DNA of 64,000 bases from Henningerozyma blattae CBS 6284 (GCF_000315915.1 NC_020189.1:434001-498000); one strand, 5' to 3'. Positions 37,601-48,496 are shown, counted from the stretch's first letter. Notes: generated by a model from the sequence alone, not told the origin. Program-made: numbers and translations.

Positions 37601-39671
37601 ATTCAAACCTTATGAGACAGATGCCATGGCTGGTGGTTATATTAAGGGCCGTTTCTACTCTGGTATTAAACCACAAGAATACTATTTCCATTGTATGGCT
37701 GGTCGTGAAGGTTTAATTGATACTGCCGTTAAAACATCGAGATCTGGTTATTTACAACGTTGCTTGACGAAACAATTAGAAGGTGTTCATATTTCTTATG
37801 ATAATACTGTTAGAGATGGTGATGGTACTTTAATCGAATTTTTATATGGTGGTGATGCCGTTGATGTTACTAAGGAATCCTATATGACACAATTTAAATT
37901 CTGTTTGGAAAATTATGATGGGTTGGTTAAAAAATACAACCCATCTGCATTAATTGAGCATCTAAATGTTGAATCTGCTTTAAAATATTCTAAGAAAGCT
38001 TTGAAATATAGAAAGAAGCATTCCTCAGTTCCTCATTATCTACAGAACTCCAAATACGATCCTGTTCTAGCAAAGTATAACCCATCTAAATATTTGGGTT
38101 CCGTCTCAGAGAAGTTTCAAGATAAATTAGAAGAGTTCTTAAATGAAAATTCAAAATTGGTTAAATCAACTGAAGGTGTTAATGAGAAGAAATTCAGAGC
38201 ATTAATGCAACTGAAATACATGCGTTCATTAATCGACCCTGGTGAATCTGTTGGTATCATTGCCTCTCAATCTGTCGGTGAACCTTCAACTCAAATGACT
38301 TTGAATACATTCCATTTCGCTGGTCATGGTGCAGCTAATGTTACTTTAGGTATACCTCGTATGAGAGAAATTATTATGACTGCCTCTTCTTCTATTAAAA
38401 CTCCTCAAATGAATTTGCCAATATTAAATGATGTTTCTAATCAACAAGCTGAAACCTTCTGTAAATCTATCACCAAAGTATTACTTTCTCAAGTCACTGA
38501 TAAAGTTACAGTTACAGAAACTACTAGTTCAACCGCTAATTCATCGGACGCTCGTGCTTATGTTATACATATGCAATTTTTTGATGAAGAAGAATACAGT
38601 GAAGAATACGATATTTCTAAGGAAGAACTTCAATCTGCTATTTCTGATAAATTCTTACACTTACTAGAAGTTGCTATTATTAAGAAAATTAAAACCCATA
38701 ATAGATCAGCTAAAGCAGATATTGGTATTCCTGTTCCAAAGTCTCAAACTACTCTTGCTGCAGTTGAAGGTGATAAAATGGACAGTGATAATGAAGAAGA
38801 AGAATCCCGTAAGAAGGCTAAACAATCGGATTCCTATGATGATCCAGATGAGGACGAAATTGAAACTATGAGGGAAGCAGAGAAATCCTCTGATGAAGAA
38901 GCCTTTGAATCTGATAAAGAATCTGAATCTGATGAGGATATGGATGATGATGATGATGTTGACTCTGACTTTACCGAATCTAAATTTAATTTGAATGAAT
39001 CACAACTAAATCGTCAATCAGCTATTATCTCTCGAAATAAATTTATTGCAAAGTATAATTTTGATGACTCAAAGGGTAAATGGTGTGAATTTAGATTAGA
39101 ATTGGCTGCAGAAACAGAAAAATTGTTAATGGTGAATATTGTTGAAGATGTCTGTAGAAAATCTGTTATTAGAGAAGTTCCAAATATTGAACGTTGTGTT
39201 TATCCAGAGGCCAATAATGGTGATCGCTCTTTAATTACTGAGGGTGTTAATTTCCAGGCCATGTGGGATCAAGATACTTTTATTGATGTTGATAAAATTA
39301 CTTCAAATGATGTTTCCGCTGTTTTGAGAACTTATGGTGTTGAAGCAGCTAGAAATACCATTGTTAACGAAATAGATCGTGTTTTCTCTACATATGCTAT
39401 TTCTGTTTCTTCCCGTCATTTAGATTTAATTGCTGATATGATGACTAGACAAGGGACTTATTTAGCTTTTAACAGACAAGGTATGGAAACTTCTACTTCT
39501 TCCCTAATGAAAATGTCATACGAAACTACTTGTCAATTTTTAACCAAAGCTGTCTTGGACAATGAACATGAAGAATTAAACAGTCCATCGGCTAGAATTG
39601 TTCTTGGTAAATTAAACAATGTCGGTACTGGCTCCTTCGATATTTTAGCGAAGGCATCCAATAACAATTAA
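34692..39671 (+). CDS. RPA190: RNA polymerase I largest subunit A190
   Basis: This 1659-residue protein is the largest catalytic subunit of RNA polymerase I, which makes the rRNA precursor in the nucleolus (S. cerevisiae 1664 residues). The N-terminal clamp carries the zinc motif CSTCGQDEKFCPGH near 62-75 and a second, CDNCGMF, near 234-240. The active-site loop NADFDGDEMN is at 627-636, with Mg2+ ligands Asp629, 631 and 633. The bridge helix and trigger loop follow, including ESVGIIASQSVGEPSTQMTL and FHFAGHG near 1190-1215. An acidic, Ser/Glu-rich insertion near 1360-1430 is typical of A190 in the jaw. The C-terminal FDILAK is conserved. Length and motifs are complete, so the gene looks intact. 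It converges on FUN12. Confidence 0.98.
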   Translation: MDICKPVGSEITSVDFEILSSDQIRNLSAKQITNPTVLDNLGHPISGGLYDLALGAFLRNLCSTCGQDEKFCPGHQGHIELPVPCYNPLFFNQLFIYLRSSCLYCHHFRLKSLDTHLYSCKLKLLQYGLIDESYKIESITVKGATIYSDNEDDDEAIEVNSLNASKTNSKESNKVTNAFNNELKQKRKEYVNIAIAKALSEGKTTLRGTFTAIVNDERKKLIQDFHKRLLSRGKCDNCGMFSPKFRKDGFTKIFENALSDKNSVYNQAKGFARKDMIKKAQQARTLNGDSIDENEEIETFDIGRNPSTKPKTGSTYILSTEVKAILNAVFRKEQQVLQYVFHARPNLSKKLVKPDAFFMDVIVVPPTRFRLPSKLGDEVHENTQNQLLSKILTTSLLIRDLNDEMSKLQKDKVSLEDRRVIFSRLMNAFVTIQNDVNSFIDSSKAQGNTGGNDVIPGVKQALEKKEGLFRKHMMGKRVNYAARSVISPDPNIETNEIGVPPVFAVKLTYPEPVTSYNIAELRQAVINGPDKWPGAIQIQNEDGTLVSLIGMTLEQRKALANQLMTPSSNSSSHVLNKKVYRHIKNRDIVIMNRQPTLHKASMMGHKVRVLPGEKTLRLHYANTGAYNADFDGDEMNMHFPQNENARAESLFLANTDSQYLTPTSGSPVRGLIQDHISAGVWLTNKDSFFTREQYQQYIYGCIRPEDGHATRAKIVTLPPTIFKPIPLWTGKQIITTVLLNITPSDMPGINLHSKNKIKNEYWGKGSNENEVIFKDGALLCGILDKNQYGSSKYGIVHSLHELYGPDVAAKVLSVLGRLFTNYITATAFTCGMDDLRLTDEGNKWRRDILKTSVDTGRQAAAEVTNLSKDTPADDPELLKRLEEILRDDNKSGILDAVTSSKVNAITSKVVSTCVPGGTMKKFPYNSMQAMALSGAKGSNVNVSQIMCLLGQQALEGRRVPTMVSGKTLPSFKPYETDAMAGGYIKGRFYSGIKPQEYYFHCMAGREGLIDTAVKTSRSGYLQRCLTKQLEGVHISYDNTVRDGDGTLIEFLYGGDAVDVTKESYMTQFKFCLENYDGLVKKYNPSALIEHLNVESALKYSKKALKYRKKHSSVPHYLQNSKYDPVLAKYNPSKYLGSVSEKFQDKLEEFLNENSKLVKSTEGVNEKKFRALMQLKYMRSLIDPGESVGIIASQSVGEPSTQMTLNTFHFAGHGAANVTLGIPRMREIIMTASSSIKTPQMNLPILNDVSNQQAETFCKSITKVLLSQVTDKVTVTETTSSTANSSDARAYVIHMQFFDEEEYSEEYDISKEELQSAISDKFLHLLEVAIIKKIKTHNRSAKADIGIPVPKSQTTLAAVEGDKMDSDNEEEESRKKAKQSDSYDDPDEDEIETMREAEKSSDEEAFESDKESESDEDMDDDDDVDSDFTESKFNLNESQLNRQSAIISRNKFIAKYNFDDSKGKWCEFRLELAAETEKLLMVNIVEDVCRKSVIREVPNIERCVYPEANNGDRSLITEGVNFQAMWDQDTFIDVDKITSNDVSAVLRTYGVEAARNTIVNEIDRVFSTYAISVSSRHLDLIADMMTRQGTYLAFNRQGMETSTSSLMKMSYETTCQFLTKAVLDNEHEELNSPSARIVLGKLNNVGTGSFDILAKASNNN

Positions 39672-40120
39672 TAATTATACCTTATACGACACATGGTTGT
39701 TTCATTTAATTTGTATATTATATATTATTCTAGCAATATAGAATTATTTTTATATTATCTTTCATCTTTTTAATTATTTAGTGAAAAAATATTATTTTAA
39801 ATCTTTAAGAACTTTGAGAATGTTTTCATTTTGCTTGTACAAGTTAATTTAGAGTAAGCTGAGACTAAAAATTTAATCGTAAGCCAAAGATGAAATGTGC
39901 TGAAAAGTTGTGGCAATATTCTTTCCCTTTGAAAATACCACACCATCTGTGAGTATATTTCGTTATACACTTGAAGAATCAATTAAAGCAACTTCCAAAA
40001 TAAGTAGACTTCTCCAAATATAAAATACAAAATACAAATTAAAGATCTATTGCACATATATACCAAACTATAAACATTAAATATTAAAATTCGAAGACAC
40101 GAAATGTTCTGGCCAACCAA
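39672..40120. other. Convergent RPA190/FUN12 intergenic region
   Basis: Terminator DNA for two converging genes. It is AT-rich, with no RNA gene and no convincing frame; a 61-codon reverse frame at 39797-39982 looks random. Confidence 0.5.
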
Positions 40121-43092
40121 CTATTCAATACCGAATACTGGCTTTAATTTCTTTAATAATAACCAATCAGCTTTTGAAACTTGGTCTCTAAAAGCTTTAT
40201 CCTTCAATGTATCGATTGATCTTCTTGAAATCATAGAATATAAGTTATCTGTTTCATCGACATGACGGCCCCAAATTGGTTGTTGGCCCGATGGATCATC
40301 TAAACGAACAGCAACACCAGCTGATGTTTGTCCCTTCTTGACTTCTTGAACTGGTTCATGATTAATTTCAAGAGAAGCAACTCTACCTAGTTGTAAGATA
40401 ATCTTTTCTTTGGTAGTAGGGTCAGTTCTAACGGCACAAATTGGAGTACCTATACGCAAAGCACCTTCAATGACATCTACACCCACAATCATTGGACCAC
40501 GCTTGTTGATGATTTGTAAAGTTTGTAAAACACAGGGGAAAATAGCTGTATGAACGAAATCCTTACGACGTTGTTCCAATAGCTTTTCTTGGTAGGCAGT
40601 AAAAGCATCGAATAAATGATAAATAATGTCTGCATTGAAAATTGTAATACCCTCTTGTTCCGCGTATTGTTCTGCTTCTTTATCTACTTTAACATCAAAA
40701 CATAACATAACTGCAAACTCAGGTGCTCTATCCAGCATGGCACCAGCCTTCATAACATCACGTTTATAAACTGGACCCAAACCTATAGACATAACTGGAA
40801 TTTTCATATCCTTTAAAAAGTCTAGTAAGGCCTCTAAAGAACCTAAAGTGGAGGCTTGAACAGTGACACCCTTACCAGAAGTATCAACAGAGTCTAGTAA
40901 CCCTGTTAGATCATCCATAACATCATCCATTAAGTCCTCTTCATCGTCATCTGGACCAACAACTAACAATCTAGAACCTGAAACTGCCTTTTCTAAATCA
41001 TTAGCAGCAATCTTAACACCTAAAGCTGCCTTTACTTCCTTATGATGTACATATTCAGACTTCAGACGTAATTCACGTAACGGCTGTGGAGTTAACAAGG
41101 CTCTAATATTTGTTACAATAGGACCATTCATACCACACAACACTATACGATCACCCTCTCTCAAGTAACCATTTGATAAAATAACATCAATTGTAGTACC
41201 AAAACCTTCAACAACTTTAACTTCTAAGATAGTAGCTTCCACATGAGATAAGTACATCAGTTGTTTAGACATTCTCTTCTGAGTTAATTCTAACAACAAC
41301 CACAACAAATCCGGAACACCTTCACCTGTAACAGCAGAAGTTGGTACGATAGACACATATTTAGACATATTTTTGTTTTGGAAATATAATTCAGAATTTA
41401 AACCTTGTTCAGATAGAGCTAATTGAATAGAATTTAATCTAGATTGGAATTCATCTTGAACAGCTCTTGGTTGTTTGGCAAAAGAATCTCTGAAAGAATT
41501 GTTTGGAGTTGATTGCCAATCATATAATCTATCAATTTTATTTAAAGCGACAATGAAAGGAGCCTTTCTATCTCTTAGTAACTTAATAGATTCTATAGTT
41601 TGTTGTTCTAAACCATGCATAATATCAATAACCAAAATAGCAATATTACATAAAGAAGAACCTCTGGAACGTAAATTTGAGAAAGATTCGTGACCTGGGG
41701 TATCGATAACTAACAAACCAGGAACATCAAAAGTCTGTTTCTCATACTGGGTCATAACCTCAGTTTTTTGTTTAATGGCTTCAATTGGGAAATAAGTAGC
41801 ACCAATTTGTTGTGTAATACCACCAGCTTCACCACCTTGAACATTTGTTTGTCTGATTTTATCCAGCAATTTAGTTTTACCTGTATCGACGTGACCCAAA
41901 ATACAACAAATTGGAGAACGCATATCCTTTTTGCCAGAGGTTGGAGCTGGAGTTGAGACTGCAACTGAAGTTGATTTTTTAACTTCGACAATTTTTTCTT
42001 CTTTAGAAACTTCTTTGGTTTCTTCTTCAGTGACAGGCTCAGCACTAGTAGTAGCTTCACCTGTTGTATTTTCGACATTGTCTGCGATCTCGTCATCATC
42101 AGCACCAAAATCTAAGTTTTCCCAATCATCAATTAATGCATCATCATCACCAGTTTGATCAGCATCATTTTTAGAATCAGATTCCTTAGTTTCTGAAGAT
42201 GCTTCAGTATTAGCTTCGTCACTTTGTACGGGTCTCTTTTTCTTCTTTCCATAAACAATCTTCTTAGGTTTTGGAGATTCATCTGCACCATCAGCTTTTT
42301 TTTGTAAACCAACAACGTTAATGTTACCAGCAGATAATAAGGCAGCACGTCTTTTTTCCATTAATTTTTTCTGTTCCTTTTGCTTTTTGGTTAGTAATTT
42401 ACCTTCTGCCTTTAATCTCTCACGCTTAGCCTTTTCTTTTTCTTTCTTTTCAGCCCTTGCTGCTTCTTTTTCTTTTTCTTCTTTCTCAATACGTTCCTGC
42501 TCTTCTCTTTCCAAACGTTCTTCTTCTTCTCTTTCCAGACGTTCTTGTTCTTCTAATTGTTTCTTCAATTCTAGTTGACGCTTTAAAGCGGCAATACCAG
42601 CAGGCATCTTTTTACCACCCTTCTTAGCAGGTTTTTTAGCTGGAGTAGAAGCTGATTTTAATTCTGCAGAATCATCATTCTTAGATTTGTCATCTTTTTC
42701 GGCAGATGCTTTTTCTTGGTTTTGCTTGTGTAATTCCTTATTTTTTTCCTTTTGAGCTTGTTGTTGAGATTTCTTCTTTGCAGCAGCCTCTTTCTTTAAT
42801 TGTTTTTCTCTCTCTTTCTTTTCTCTTTCCTTTTCTTTCTTGGATTTTAAAACAGTTTTACCAGCTGTTTCATCATCTTTCTTCTTGTCTTGCTTCTTTT
42901 TAGATTTCTTCAAAGTAGACATGAAATCTAATTCAACGTCACCAGCTTCAGCGGTTTGTGGTTCTGTAGAGCCTTCTGCCGGAGTTGAAGCATCTGTTTC
43001 TGCTGGAGTACCAAATTCTTCACCTTGGGGCAAATCTTCAGCGTATTCCTCGTCCCAGTAATCGTTTTGGTTTTTTTACCTTTCTTAGCCAT
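40121..43092 (-). CDS. FUN12: Translation initiation factor eIF5B, with apparent N-terminal frameshift
   Basis: This is eIF5B, the GTPase that joins the 60S subunit to the initiation complex (S. cerevisiae Fun12, 1002 residues). The long frame from 43033 gives 970 residues. It has a charged N-terminal third with Lys/Glu coiled coil, then the GTPase domain with G1 GHVDTGKT near 378, G3 DTPGHES and G4 NKID. Domains II-IV follow, with the C-terminal [11 protein letters not shown]. The family start M-A-K-K is found upstream at 43092, but in another frame. In the sense direction a run of seven A (T7 at 43071-43077) lies between. One extra base there would join the two frames and give about 990 residues. 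As written, translation from 43092 stops at 42928 after 54 codons. Either a homopolymer sequencing error or a real lesion bypassed by the ATG at 43033. Confidence 0.93.
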
Positions 43093-43451
43093 CGTATCTT
43101 ACTAAAATGCTTTAAATAACCTAATAAAATATCCTTTAATAATTCAAACTTTCAGATAAGTCACATCTTAATACTTCTCCAAATTCAGATTTTATGTTGA
43201 AATATACACCTTGGTTTCATTGACTTAATTTTCCAGATAATAAGAGGTATGAGAAATTGTCTCATCGCTGAAAAATTTTCAGGCCGGGTAATGGACTTAT
43301 ACTAGAAAAAAAAATGATGATGCCATATATATGGTGTTATTAAAGCAATATTCTTCGAACAGAGCCTCAAAGAAGATAGAAAAGGGTTCAAGAGTATTAA
43401 CCTATCATTCTATTATACACTATAAAAGACAATACTGGGACATAAGGCATC
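43093..43451. other. Divergent FUN12-RBG1 promoter region
   Basis: This 359-bp region separates the two start codons. Apart from the PAC/RRPE/Reb1 cluster, it is AT-rich with no gene. Confidence 0.6.
43261..43291. promoter_or_regulatory. PAC, RRPE and Reb1 sites in the FUN12-RBG1 divergent promoter
   Basis: CTCATCGC at 43261-43268 is an exact PAC core (GCGATGAG) on the minus strand. TGAAAAATTTTCA at 43269-43281 is a palindromic RRPE touching it. CGGGTAA at 43285-43291 is a Reb1 core. All three fit in 31 bp, about 170 bp from each start codon, so the cluster could drive both genes. Both are translation factors, which fits ribosome-biogenesis regulation. Confidence 0.75.
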
Positions 43452-44558
43452 ATGTCTACTACAGTTGAAAAAATTAAGGCCATCGAGGATGAAATGGCCA
43501 AAACCCAAAAAAACAAGGCCACTTCCTTTCATTTGGGTCAATTAAAAGCCAAATTAGCTAAGCTACGTAGAGAATTGCTACAAGCCCCTACCAGTGGAGG
43601 TGGAGGTGGAGGTGTTGGTTTTGACGTTGCTAGAACTGGTGTTGCAAGTGTTGGTTTTGTTGGTTTTCCATCCGTTGGTAAATCTACTTTGTTATCGAAA
43701 TTAACTGGTACTGAATCTGAAGCTGCCGAATATGAGTTTACCACCTTAGTTACTGTTCCGGGTGTTATCAGATACAAGGGTGCTAAGATCCAAATGTTAG
43801 ATTTACCTGGTATTATTGATGGTGCTAAGGACGGTCGTGGTCGTGGTAAACAAGTTATTGCCGTTGCCAGAACTTGTAATTTATTGTTCATTGTGCTAGA
43901 CGTCAATAAACCTTTATTGCATAAACAAGTTATTGAAAAAGAATTGGAAGGTGTTGGTATTAGATTAAATAAAACACCTCCTGATATTCTCCTGAAGAGG
44001 AAAGAAAGAGGTGGTATCTCTATCACTAATACTGTTCCTTTAACACATTTAGGCCAAGATGAAATTAAAGCCGTTTTAAATGAATATCGTATTAATAGTG
44101 CAGAAGTCGCATTTCGTTGTGATGCCACTGTAGATGATTTAATTGATGTCTTAGAAGCACCATCGAGACGTTACATGCCAGCAATATATGTATTGAATAA
44201 GATTGATGCCTTATCAATAGAAGAATTGGAACTATTATACAGAATTCCAAATGCAGTTCCAATATCTTCAGGCCGAGAATGGAATTTGGATGAACTATTA
44301 CAAGTCATGTGGGATAGGCTAAATTTAGTCCGTGTTTATACCAAACCAAAGGGCCGTGATCCAGATTTTAGTGATCCAGTTGTTCTACGTGCCGATCATT
44401 GTTCTGTGAAAGATTTCTGTAATCAAATTCATAGATCTCTAGTTGACGACTTCAGAAGTGCAACAGTATACGGTACATCTGTTAAACACCAACCTCAAAA
44501 TGTTGGTTTAAGTCATATATTAGAAGATGAAGATGTTGTTACAATTTTAAAGAAGTAA
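43452..44558 (+). CDS. RBG1: DRG-family GTPase Rbg1
   Basis: This 368-residue protein is Rbg1, a developmentally regulated GTP-binding protein that associates with translating ribosomes together with Tma46 (S. cerevisiae 369 residues). The N-terminal helical hairpin at 1-45 is followed by a Gly-rich turn. G1 is GFPSVGKST at 71-79, G3 DLPGI is near 117 and G4 NKID near 250. The C-terminal TGS domain at about 292-366 includes [11 protein letters not shown] and FCNQIHRSL. Length and motifs match the family closely. It diverges from FUN12 (YAL035W/YAL036C order) and ends synteny block B. Confidence 0.97.
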   Translation: MSTTVEKIKAIEDEMAKTQKNKATSFHLGQLKAKLAKLRRELLQAPTSGGGGGGVGFDVARTGVASVGFVGFPSVGKSTLLSKLTGTESEAAEYEFTTLVTVPGVIRYKGAKIQMLDLPGIIDGAKDGRGRGKQVIAVARTCNLLFIVLDVNKPLLHKQVIEKELEGVGIRLNKTPPDILLKRKERGGISITNTVPLTHLGQDEIKAVLNEYRINSAEVAFRCDATVDDLIDVLEAPSRRYMPAIYVLNKIDALSIEELELLYRIPNAVPISSGREWNLDELLQVMWDRLNLVRVYTKPKGRDPDFSDPVVLRADHCSVKDFCNQIHRSLVDDFRSATVYGTSVKHQPQNVGLSHILEDEDVVTILKK

Positions 44559-44900
44559 TTGAATACCCTCTTATTCTTTTACGATTCCCTCCTTGGCATT
44601 TTAGCGTTTAGTCTATATAAAAACCTCAAATATATATGTATAATTACTTATTTTAATTCCTTCCTCACTCATATACATCGCATAACTATTAGGAGCAAAC
44701 TTAATCTTAACTACGTATTCAATTGTAGGGAATCTATTAATGTTCTATACTTTTAGAAACTTTTACAAGTTTATATCTCAATTTTTAAAAGGTTGTACTC
44801 TTTTCCAAGCAGAAAAAATATAGATTAGAAGAGGTATTAAATATTAAAATTTTAGAAACTATAAAAAGCAACAAAATAAAATAAAAAGGAGATTATCTTC
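44559..44900. other. Convergent RBG1/hexose transporter intergenic region
   Basis: Terminator DNA and a synteny breakpoint: the genes to the right do not belong to block B. A 65-codon frame starting right after the RBG1 stop looks random. No tRNA or repeat is seen here. Confidence 0.5.
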
Positions 44901-46640
44901 TTATTTTACGAGACTAGATATCTGTTCTTGTGAGCTCGTTAATGTTGGGATGTTGAATTTATCTTCTTCATCAGAATTTATATCTGACAAATACTCTTCC
45001 CTTTGAGATGGTGGAACCCATGCTACAGATTTCCATGGAGGTACACCTTCCTCCCATAATAAATTTATGTCTTCTAAAACTAGCCCTTTTGTTTCAGGAA
45101 CAAAAAAGAACACATAAAAGAATGCAAAGACACAACAACCGAGAAACACATAGCCGTAGTAAAAGTGAATAGCGCCTGTAATCCAGGGAGTAAAGAATCC
45201 AACCATAAAATTCCAAAGTTGGTTTGAAACAGTTCCAAGTGCCATACCTTTGGAGCGGATTCTCAAGGGAAATGTTTCAGATAGTATTACAAATGGAATC
45301 GGAGCCCATGATGTTGCAAAAAAAAATATGAAGAGACAACTGAAAACAATCATCACATCACCAGCCCATTTAGATGTAGGGCTATCCCAACCATTAGGAT
45401 ATAAGCTGGTAACTCCAATTGTAGCAAAGACTAACATACAACATGATAAAGCAGCAGCACCAACCAATAAACACAATCTACGTCCAAACTTATCTACTAC
45501 GTAAAGGGCAACAAAAGTTGAAGCAAAATTAACAACACCGAAAATAATGGCGGTCTGAAAGGCATCATCTAAACCTACAGCATTAAAAATTGTAGATCCA
45601 TAATAAAAGAAATAGTTAGCACCAGATAATTGTTGTAACCCTAGCACCACCATTCCCATCAATACTCGTTGAAAAGTTTTGTTTTTCGTTTCAAAAATTT
45701 CCTTCCAACCTGCAACACCCGCTTCTCTCTCTGCTTCCACAGCGGAATAAACTATCTCGAATTCTCTTTGGGTAATTACAGAATCAATATCAACTTTATT
45801 TGATCTAGCAATTGAAATTTTTGCTTGTTCTGTTTTACCCTTTTGAATGAGATATCTTGGAGATTCAGGAACGAACATCATTGCACATACCATAATGATA
45901 CTCCATAAAAATTGTAAGCCAACTCCAATCCTCCATTGAGCTGAATTAGAATATGATTTTGTTCCATAATTGCAACAATTTCCCAAAAAAATCCCAAAGG
46001 TAATCATTAGTTGATAGCATGAAACCATTGCACCTCTTAACTCTTTAGGTGCAACTTCAGAAATTAGCATAGGTGACAATACTGCTATTAAGCCCATTCC
46101 TATCCCTGCAATAATTCTCCCAATAAAATATTGATACCATTTATCAACAGAAGTTATTTCAATCAATACACCAATCACAAATATTATTGTGGCCAATATT
46201 AACCCCCATCTACGACCATATATATCACCTAACTTTCCTAAAGTAACAGATCCAACAGCACATCCGATATTAAAAATTGACACTAATAACCCCATTCTTA
46301 TTTTTGACAAATAATAAACATTATTGGGACCTAAAGTCCCAAACCTCCTAATAAAATCTGTTTGTGCCATAAATCCACCAATTGTACCAATATCCCAGCC
46401 AGTCATAAATCCTCCAAAGGCTACCATTAAGCACATAATACATACTGTAGTATACTTCCATTTATTTTTCTCTGGCTCAACTAATGCTTCTGGGGACTCT
46501 TCAGAATAAAGTACTTCTATTCCCGGAATAGCATCAAATTTTACATTTTCCATTTGATATTCTGTTGCATCATTCTTTTGAGTAATTTCTTTCTCTACTT
46601 TAAGAGAGTTTTCATTATTTGAAGATTCGGATGACATCAA
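44901..46640 (-). CDS. Hexose transporter, HXT family
   Basis: This 579-residue protein is a major-facilitator sugar transporter close to the yeast Hxt/Gal2 proteins, which carry glucose and related hexoses across the plasma membrane. It has about 60 N-terminal cytoplasmic residues, then 12 membrane segments. Signature motifs are [10 protein letters not shown] in the first segment, GRRWG after the second, [12 protein letters not shown] before the central loop, [13 protein letters not shown] in the seventh, and PETKGL after the twelfth. The C-terminal tail includes the WVPPSQR region usual in Hxt proteins. I cannot say which HXT member it is. Its neighbours do not match any HXT locus I know, so it may have moved here. 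A Mig1 site upstream fits glucose repression. Confidence 0.88.
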   Translation of the reverse strand: MMSSESSNNENSLKVEKEITQKNDATEYQMENVKFDAIPGIEVLYSEESPEALVEPEKNKWKYTTVCIMCLMVAFGGFMTGWDIGTIGGFMAQTDFIRRFGTLGPNNVYYLSKIRMGLLVSIFNIGCAVGSVTLGKLGDIYGRRWGLILATIIFVIGVLIEITSVDKWYQYFIGRIIAGIGMGLIAVLSPMLISEVAPKELRGAMVSCYQLMITFGIFLGNCCNYGTKSYSNSAQWRIGVGLQFLWSIIMVCAMMFVPESPRYLIQKGKTEQAKISIARSNKVDIDSVITQREFEIVYSAVEAEREAGVAGWKEIFETKNKTFQRVLMGMVVLGLQQLSGANYFFYYGSTIFNAVGLDDAFQTAIIFGVVNFASTFVALYVVDKFGRRLCLLVGAAALSCCMLVFATIGVTSLYPNGWDSPTSKWAGDVMIVFSCLFIFFFATSWAPIPFVILSETFPLRIRSKGMALGTVSNQLWNFMVGFFTPWITGAIHFYYGYVFLGCCVFAFFYVFFFVPETKGLVLEDINLLWEEGVPPWKSVAWVPPSQREEYLSDINSDEEDKFNIPTLTSSQEQISSLVK

Positions 46641-47566
46641 AGAGGTAATAACTGTATTATTTAATACTATCTGATTATATTTTTGGAGTTTAATTTCTTG
46701 ATACTGAGGACAGAAACAACAAATCTACTATAAACTTACTTACCATATATAGTATTATGATTTATCAATATTTGCTTGGTTACTAGTAGAATTATACACT
46801 GAATTCAATTATTCTAACTTATGTTTTTTATACTTTTTTTTCTAAACAAGAATATGCAAATTTGAATTTATTCAGGAGTTATTTGCTATAGCATGGTGAT
46901 TACGACGATATGGACATTGGACCATCATCGACTAGCGTTGATTTCTTTAGTGCATAATTTATATACTTTTAAGCTTTCTTTTTTTATAAGAATGCCTATT
47001 TAAGTAACTCCGAACTCCTCGTATTGGTAGATGAAATACTTAAAGCGTAAAAAAGGTAAAATGTATTTTTTCGCACTAACATAATCTGGGGTAATTAAAG
47101 GTTAATTGGGAAAAAAAATGTGAACGAGTGCTAGATGTACTGAAGATATTAGATATTATATTATATAGAATACATTTAAAAAACGTGGAAAGTAATATTG
47201 GGACACAGAGTTTAGCTGTGTCAATCCCTTCCCTGTAAGAATAGGTCACTGGTGACATTAATCGAGTATAGTTTAATTCCTTAATCTAAGTATCATATAT
47301 TTCTAATATTAAGAATTGTCTATGCTTCAAGTATTTGTATAGGATTTAAAATGAGACGATATTTCTCTCAACCTAGATAATTTTACAATAAGAATGATAA
47401 ATATATTTGAAAAAATTCTGGGTGGCTTCCTATATTACTTCTTTTACAGGGGAATAAACAGTAATCACTGAGAAGATACAGAAGATGCCTGTGAGGAGAA
47501 GTAGCAAATATTCACAGAATATATAGCTTCATAAGAGGATGGGAAACAATATGTTAAGAACTGGCA
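46641..47566. other. Hexose transporter promoter region
   Basis: More than 900 bp between two minus-strand genes, with no gene. Such a long promoter is normal for regulated sugar transporters. A 60-codon frame at 47076-47258 is not convincing. Only the Mig1-type site stands out. Confidence 0.5.
47081..47091 (+). promoter_or_regulatory. Mig1-type glucose repression site
   Basis: ATAATCTGGGG fits the Mig1 consensus of five A/T bases followed by (G/C)(C/T)GGGG. It lies about 440 bp upstream of the hexose transporter start. Mig1 represses several high-affinity HXT genes in high glucose. One site is suggestive, not proof. Confidence 0.45.
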
Positions 47567-48496
47567 CTATCTTTTAGATAGTTTCTGCAGATTAAGGAAT
47601 ACTTCATCTTCGGCTAAGTTTGAAAGTTTATGCTTATCTAGATATGCTTGGCGCTCAATTTTGTAATTTGGGTCAGCTAATAAACTCTTTAGATGACTAT
47701 CAAATTTATCTTCTGGGATCAACTTATGGGTTATGGGACACTCTACAGCACCCGAACGTTTTTGTTTCTTTTGAGCTAATCTCGTCTCCCCTGCAGCTTT
47801 GATCTTCTTTCTCTTGGATTTTGTGGTAGCTGTAGTACCAGGTTTAGTATTTGTATCAGATTGTTTTGCTCCATCCTCCTTAGTCTTCGTAATATTTTTC
47901 AAAGGTTGAACCTTTTGAAATATGGATGGTTCGTCTTCATTTACTCGTTGTAGTGCTAACTGAGAAAAATCAAGAGCAGGTAAATAGTTACTTTCTTTCG
48001 CAGTATTATCAGGATAGATCCAAGATCCAATAGTTTGAAATGTATCCCACTGAATAGCAGCAAATTGTAATCTTGCCAACTCTAACCATTCATTCTGTTC
48101 CTTTTCCTTCAAAGATTGATTTAGAACCCAAGTAGCATCTTCAACACTGTCGGATAAGACTTGTGCATTGTTTGAGTGGATCCATTCTAAATTTCCTATG
48201 GTTGTATCGTCATTAGCATGATCTTTTTTATAATGTTTATCATCTTTTAAAATAGCTGTAAATTGTTCTCGGAGTTCAATAAAATAATTATTCAATGGAT
48301 GTGTTTCTTCTAAAAATTTTAGTTTAGAATCATCCTTATTTTTTTCTTCTTTTGCCAGATTGATTAATTCATCAAGCTTCTTTTGGTTACCTTCAAAGTC
48401 GCATAAAGCCCAGAATGCCGCAACTGATGTTATGATATTCCTTGATTGTTCATCCACGCCAGTCAAATTGAGGTATCTAAATACTGGATGCTGCAT
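47567..48496 (-). CDS. PRP21: Splicing factor Prp21 (SF3a1), N-terminally short
   Basis: This 309-residue protein resembles Prp21, the SF3a subunit that joins Prp9 and Prp11 in the U2 snRNP and prespliceosome. It begins inside what aligns with the second SURP module: HPVFRYLNLTGVDEQ, VAAFWAL and then HPLNNYF. The central LARLQFAAIQWDTFQ and the C-terminal KKIKAAGETRL match the S. cerevisiae protein (280 residues). The first SURP module, about 95 residues in S. cerevisiae, has no counterpart here. An in-frame TAG lies at 48527-48529, 33 bases before the ATG, with no Met between. The C-terminus is about 45 residues longer than in S. cerevisiae, with AVECPITHKLIPEDKFDSHL, as in SF3a1 of other eukaryotes. 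A spliced 5' exon is possible, but I found no convincing 5' splice site. Confidence 0.85.
   Translation of the reverse strand: MQHPVFRYLNLTGVDEQSRNIITSVAAFWALCDFEGNQKKLDELINLAKEEKNKDDSKLKFLEETHPLNNYFIELREQFTAILKDDKHYKKDHANDDTTIGNLEWIHSNNAQVLSDSVEDATWVLNQSLKEKEQNEWLELARLQFAAIQWDTFQTIGSWIYPDNTAKESNYLPALDFSQLALQRVNEDEPSIFQKVQPLKNITKTKEDGAKQSDTNTKPGTTATTKSKRKKIKAAGETRLAQKKQKRSGAVECPITHKLIPEDKFDSHLKSLLADPNYKIERQAYLDKHKLSNLAEDEVFLNLQKLSKR

Noticed and set aside
43538..44128. 196-codon frame opposite RBG1
   Set aside because: It lies fully antisense to a complete, well-matched GTPase gene.
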